Below are positions 33,173 through 35,481 of a stretch of DNA of 35,481 bases, piece after piece. The position numbers and the translations under genes were made by a program. The stretch's first letter is position 1. Each line of letters opens with the position of its first letter. The notes beneath the pieces are model-generated. The model did not search any database. It saw only the letters and a program-made list of their open reading frames with translations, and was not told the origin of the DNA. The stretch is from Streptomyces sp. sk2.1 (GTDB lineage Bacteria > Actinomycetota > Actinomycetes > Streptomycetales > Streptomycetaceae), in contig NZ_RDBO01000036.1 in the NCBI RefSeq assembly GCF_008120935.1, positions 66-35,546 of the forward strand. Direction: 5' to 3'.

Positions 33173-34516
33173 GTGACTTCCGGTTCGGCCCATCGGCGTG
33201 CTGACGCCCGTGACGCGGCGCTGGCACATGCGGTCCGGGAGGGGCTGCTCGGCCCCCGATCGCCCCTGATCGGCCTCCTCGACGTCGACGGGGTGCTGGA
33301 CGCGGTGGACGCGCTGAACGAGGCGTTCGCGGGACCGGCCACCGTGCAGCACACCTTCGCCGCCAAGGCGTGCGGCCTCGTGCCGGTGCTCCGGCTGCTC
33401 GCGGACGCCGGGATGGGCTGCGAGGTGGCCTCGCCCGGGGAGCTGGAACAGGCCCTGGCGGCCGGTTTCCCGTACGACCGGATCGTCTTCGACAGCCCGG
33501 CGAAGACGGTCGAGGAGCTGGAGTTCGCCCTCGCGCACGGCATCGCGATCAACCTCGACAACTTCCAGGAACTGGCCCGGGTGGACCGCCTGCTCGCCGG
33601 GCGGGAGCCCGCCGGGCCGATCGGGCTGCGGGTCAACCCCCAGGTGGGGGCGGGTGCCATCGGTGCGATGAGCACCGCGACGGCGACCTCCAAGTTCGGC
33701 GTCGCGCTGCGCGACCCGGGGGCCGTCGAGGCGATGACGGAGGCCTTCGCGGCCCGGCCCTGGCTCAACCGGCTGCACGCGCACGTCGGTTCCCAGGGCT
33801 GCCCGCTGCCGCTCATCGCCCGGGGCGTCGGCGTCGCCCACGACCTGGCCGAGCGGATCAACGAACGGCTCGGCCGCACCCGGATCACCGGGCTCGACAT
33901 CGGCGGCGGTCTGCCCGTCAACTTCGACGACGAGGACGACCGCCCCACGTACGCGGACTACGTCGCCGAACTGCGCGCCGCGGCCCCCGGCCTCCTCGAC
34001 GGCCGCTACACCCTCGTCACCGAGTTCGGGCGGTCGCTGCTCGCCAAGAGCGGAACCGTCGCGACCCTGGTCGAGTACACGAAATCCGCGGGCGGACGGC
34101 AGATCGCGGTCACCCACGCGGGGGCCCAGGTCGCCACCCGTACCGTGTTCATGCCCGACTCCTGGCCGCTGCGCGTCGGGATATTCGACGCCTCGGGCCG
34201 CCCCAAGCAGGGCCCGACCCAGGTCGTCGACATCGCCGGCCCCTGCTGCTTCGCCGGTGACCTCACGGCGATCGGGCGCGAACTGCCCGTCGTCGAGCCC
34301 GGTGACGTGGTGGCGCTGTACGACACCGGGGCGTACTACTTCTCCTCGCACTTCTCGTACAACTCGCTGCCCAGGCCCGCCGTTTACGGCTATCGCACGG
34401 GCTCCGACGGGCAGGTGCGCCTCGCGTCGGTGCGCGCGGCGCAGAGCGTGCGCGAGGTGGTCGAGGAGAGCGGGCTCGCGCAGGTGGACGCCCTGGTGGA
34501 GCTGCGCGCCGGGTGA
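33173..34516 (+). CDS. PLP-dependent decarboxylase of the DapDC/ODC (fold type III) family
   Basis: 447 residues from GTG 33173 (GGAG 10 nt upstream; GTG 33164 is too close to it). The PLP Schiff-base lysine is Lys65 in FAAKACG. Other family motifs are HAHVGSQG, GLDIGGGLPVNF, EFGRSLLAKSG (the EPGR-type motif, here EFGR), GPCCFAGD and YDTGAYYFSSHFSYN. It decarboxylates a diamino acid or related amino acid. The EFGR change and the absence of lysine genes nearby suggest a specialised paralog rather than the housekeeping lysA. Confidence 0.9.
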   Translation: MTSGSAHRRADARDAALAHAVREGLLGPRSPLIGLLDVDGVLDAVDALNEAFAGPATVQHTFAAKACGLVPVLRLLADAGMGCEVASPGELEQALAAGFPYDRIVFDSPAKTVEELEFALAHGIAINLDNFQELARVDRLLAGREPAGPIGLRVNPQVGAGAIGAMSTATATSKFGVALRDPGAVEAMTEAFAARPWLNRLHAHVGSQGCPLPLIARGVGVAHDLAERINERLGRTRITGLDIGGGLPVNFDDEDDRPTYADYVAELRAAAPGLLDGRYTLVTEFGRSLLAKSGTVATLVEYTKSAGGRQIAVTHAGAQVATRTVFMPDSWPLRVGIFDASGRPKQGPTQVVDIAGPCCFAGDLTAIGRELPVVEPGDVVALYDTGAYYFSSHFSYNSLPRPAVYGYRTGSDGQVRLASVRAAQSVREVVEESGLAQVDALVELRAG

Positions 34517-34562
34517 GTCGGCGGGCGTCAGGTCGTCTCCGGCCGTACGGACCGGGGCGCTT

Positions 34563-34610
34563 CCCGGCGTACGGGGCGGAGGGCCTCCCGGCGTACGGGG
34601 CGGAGTGCTC
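34563..34610. repeat. Two 24-bp tandem repeats between convergent genes
   Basis: TCCCGGCGTACGGGGCGGAG starts both units (34563-34586 and 34587-34610); only the last 4 bases differ. Imperfect half copies around CCGTACGG flank them (near 34543 and 34615). The array sits between the convergent decarboxylase and discoidin genes. It may form terminator hairpins, because each unit contains a CCGTACGG-like palindrome. Confidence 0.6.
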
Positions 34611-34623
34611 CGTGCCGTACGGT

Positions 34624-35360
34624 TCAGGGTCTGCGGCCGAAGAACTCGACCTCGGCGAGGGCGAGTCGGCGGTCCCGGCCCGCCCCGTACGCGGCCTCGG
34701 TGGTGAGCCGGGCCCGGACGATCTCCGAACCGCGCAGGTCGAAGGTCTGCTGGCCCGGCTGGTCCTTGAGCCTCAGCTTCCGTTCGACCGACGTCCCGTC
34801 GGCGGAGGTGAGCCGGACGGTGATCCGCGCCGGGCGGGCCCGGTCGAGGAACTCGTCCTTCCTGGCCGAAGCGCCCGAGAAGAGGACCACCTTCAGCACC
34901 CGTACCGGCTGCTCGAAGTCGCACTCCAGGTACTGGCCCACCCCCGTGTCGGGCCCCGCCTCCGCGGGTGACCAGTAACGGTTGTTGAAGCCGTCGAACG
35001 CCGCGCCCGCCGGATGGCCCGGGGCCGTGCTGGAGGCCCGGAACCGGGTGGGCGGCACCGCCTCCGGCGTCCCGGTCTCGTCCTTGGCGAGGCCGAGCCA
35101 CCCGGACAGGTGCGGCAGGGCGAACCACACGCCGCAGGCCAGCAGGATCAGCACGATCGGCAGCGCCAGACCGGGGCGGCGCCACAGCCGGCGCCGCGGC
35201 CGGGTGCCGGCGACGGGTGCCCGGCGCGGTCGCCGCCGGAAGATCCGGCGCCACCAGGGAGGCCGGACGTCGGGCGGCGGCCCCGGGTCCAGGAGCAGTG
35301 CGCAGCGCACGCACAGGGTGCGGTCGGGGGCGTTCTCCGTACGGCAGTTGGGGCAGCGGA
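34624..35360 (-). CDS. Zinc-ribbon, single-pass membrane protein with discoidin-like domain (5' partial)
   Basis: The native part begins around RCPNCRTENAP near 35360. A CxxC...CxxC zinc ribbon (CPNC, CVRC) is followed by an Arg/Pro-rich linker, one membrane helix (LALPIVLILLACGVWFALP) and an extracytoplasmic discoidin/F5-8-type beta-sandwich (AAFDGFNNRYWSPAEAG, LECDFEQPVRVLKVVLFSGA, LALAEVEFFGRRP). Such domains bind carbohydrate or other ligands at the cell surface. The apparent start (a TTG at 35388) lies inside an inverted copy of the gene's own middle, so the true start is missing here. Confidence 0.85.
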
Positions 35361-35481
35361 CGGGCGCGGCGTTCGACGGCTTCAACAACCGTTACTGGTC
35401 ACCCGCGGAGGCGGGGCCCGACACGGGGGTGGGCCAGTACCTGGAGTGCGACTTCGAGCAGCCGGTACGGGTGCTGAAGGT
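35361..35481. repeat. 121-bp perfect inverted copy of 34889-35009 at the window end
   Basis: The last 121 bases equal the reverse complement of 34889-35009 with no mismatch, so part of the discoidin coding sequence appears in opposite orientation. The copy interrupts the N-terminal coding region of that gene and runs exactly to the window edge. This is the pattern of a fold-back (palindromic) assembly or sequencing artefact at a contig end; a real inverted duplication is the alternative. Confidence 0.9.

Overview
The window is high-GC actinobacterial DNA, almost certainly from a Streptomyces chromosome. The signs are strong third-codon G/C bias, GTG and TTG starts, many secreted subtilases, lipoproteins with lipoboxes, TetR and NarL/LuxR regulators, a cytochrome P450 and a secreted peptidoglycan-binding protein. 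It reads as an accessory or arm-like region: no ribosomal, tRNA or core housekeeping block was seen, and there is a transposase remnant and a truncated oxidase gene. The last 121 bp are a perfect inverted copy of sequence about 350 bp earlier, which suggests the window stops at a contig end with a fold-back artefact.

Layout. 1-1.4 kb: the tail of an unknown gene, then a hormone-sensitive-lipase type esterase on the minus strand. 1.5-11.7 kb: the most interesting locus. It holds two large paralogous secreted S8 (subtilisin-like) peptidases in tandem. Each is preceded by the same roughly 190-bp leader, which contains a 21-codon open frame whose stop overlaps the peptidase start (GTGA or ATGA). 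The second peptidase is followed by a small lipoprotein that corresponds to the C-terminal domain of the first peptidase, and the locus ends with a TrmB-like/LuxR-type regulator. 11.8-16.0 kb: a SAM methyltransferase, a large HEAT-repeat protein and a lipoprotein. 16.0-19.6 kb: an IS630-type transposase remnant, a GNAT/SMI1 gene pair and a Tat-exported carotenoid-oxygenase family protein.

19.8-24.2 kb: a small membrane protein; a TetR/membrane-protein operon behind two tandem palindromic operators; a second TetR gene divergent from a pair of DUF2867-type genes, with another tandem operator pair between them. 24.2-26.3 kb: a PlsC-like acyltransferase, a cupin and a RimJ-type acetyltransferase. 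26.3-29.2 kb: an overlapping minus-strand operon encoding an intact NarL-type sensor kinase, a second kinase-like membrane protein without recognisable catalytic boxes, and a LuxR-family response regulator. 29.4-30.6 kb: a 16-bp tandem repeat array and a secreted protein with two peptidoglycan-binding domains. 30.7-35.5 kb: a 5'-truncated acyl-CoA oxidase, a cytochrome P450, a PLP-dependent (DapDC/ODC-fold) decarboxylase and a zinc-ribbon/discoidin membrane protein cut off by the terminal inverted repeat.

How parts may work together (inference). The S8 locus looks like a self-contained extracellular proteolysis module: two exported proteases, a detached lipoprotein domain that could anchor or complement the second protease at the membrane, a shared leader that may couple expression to translation of a short peptide, and a local regulator. 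All functional statements come from reading motifs by eye; no database search was possible.
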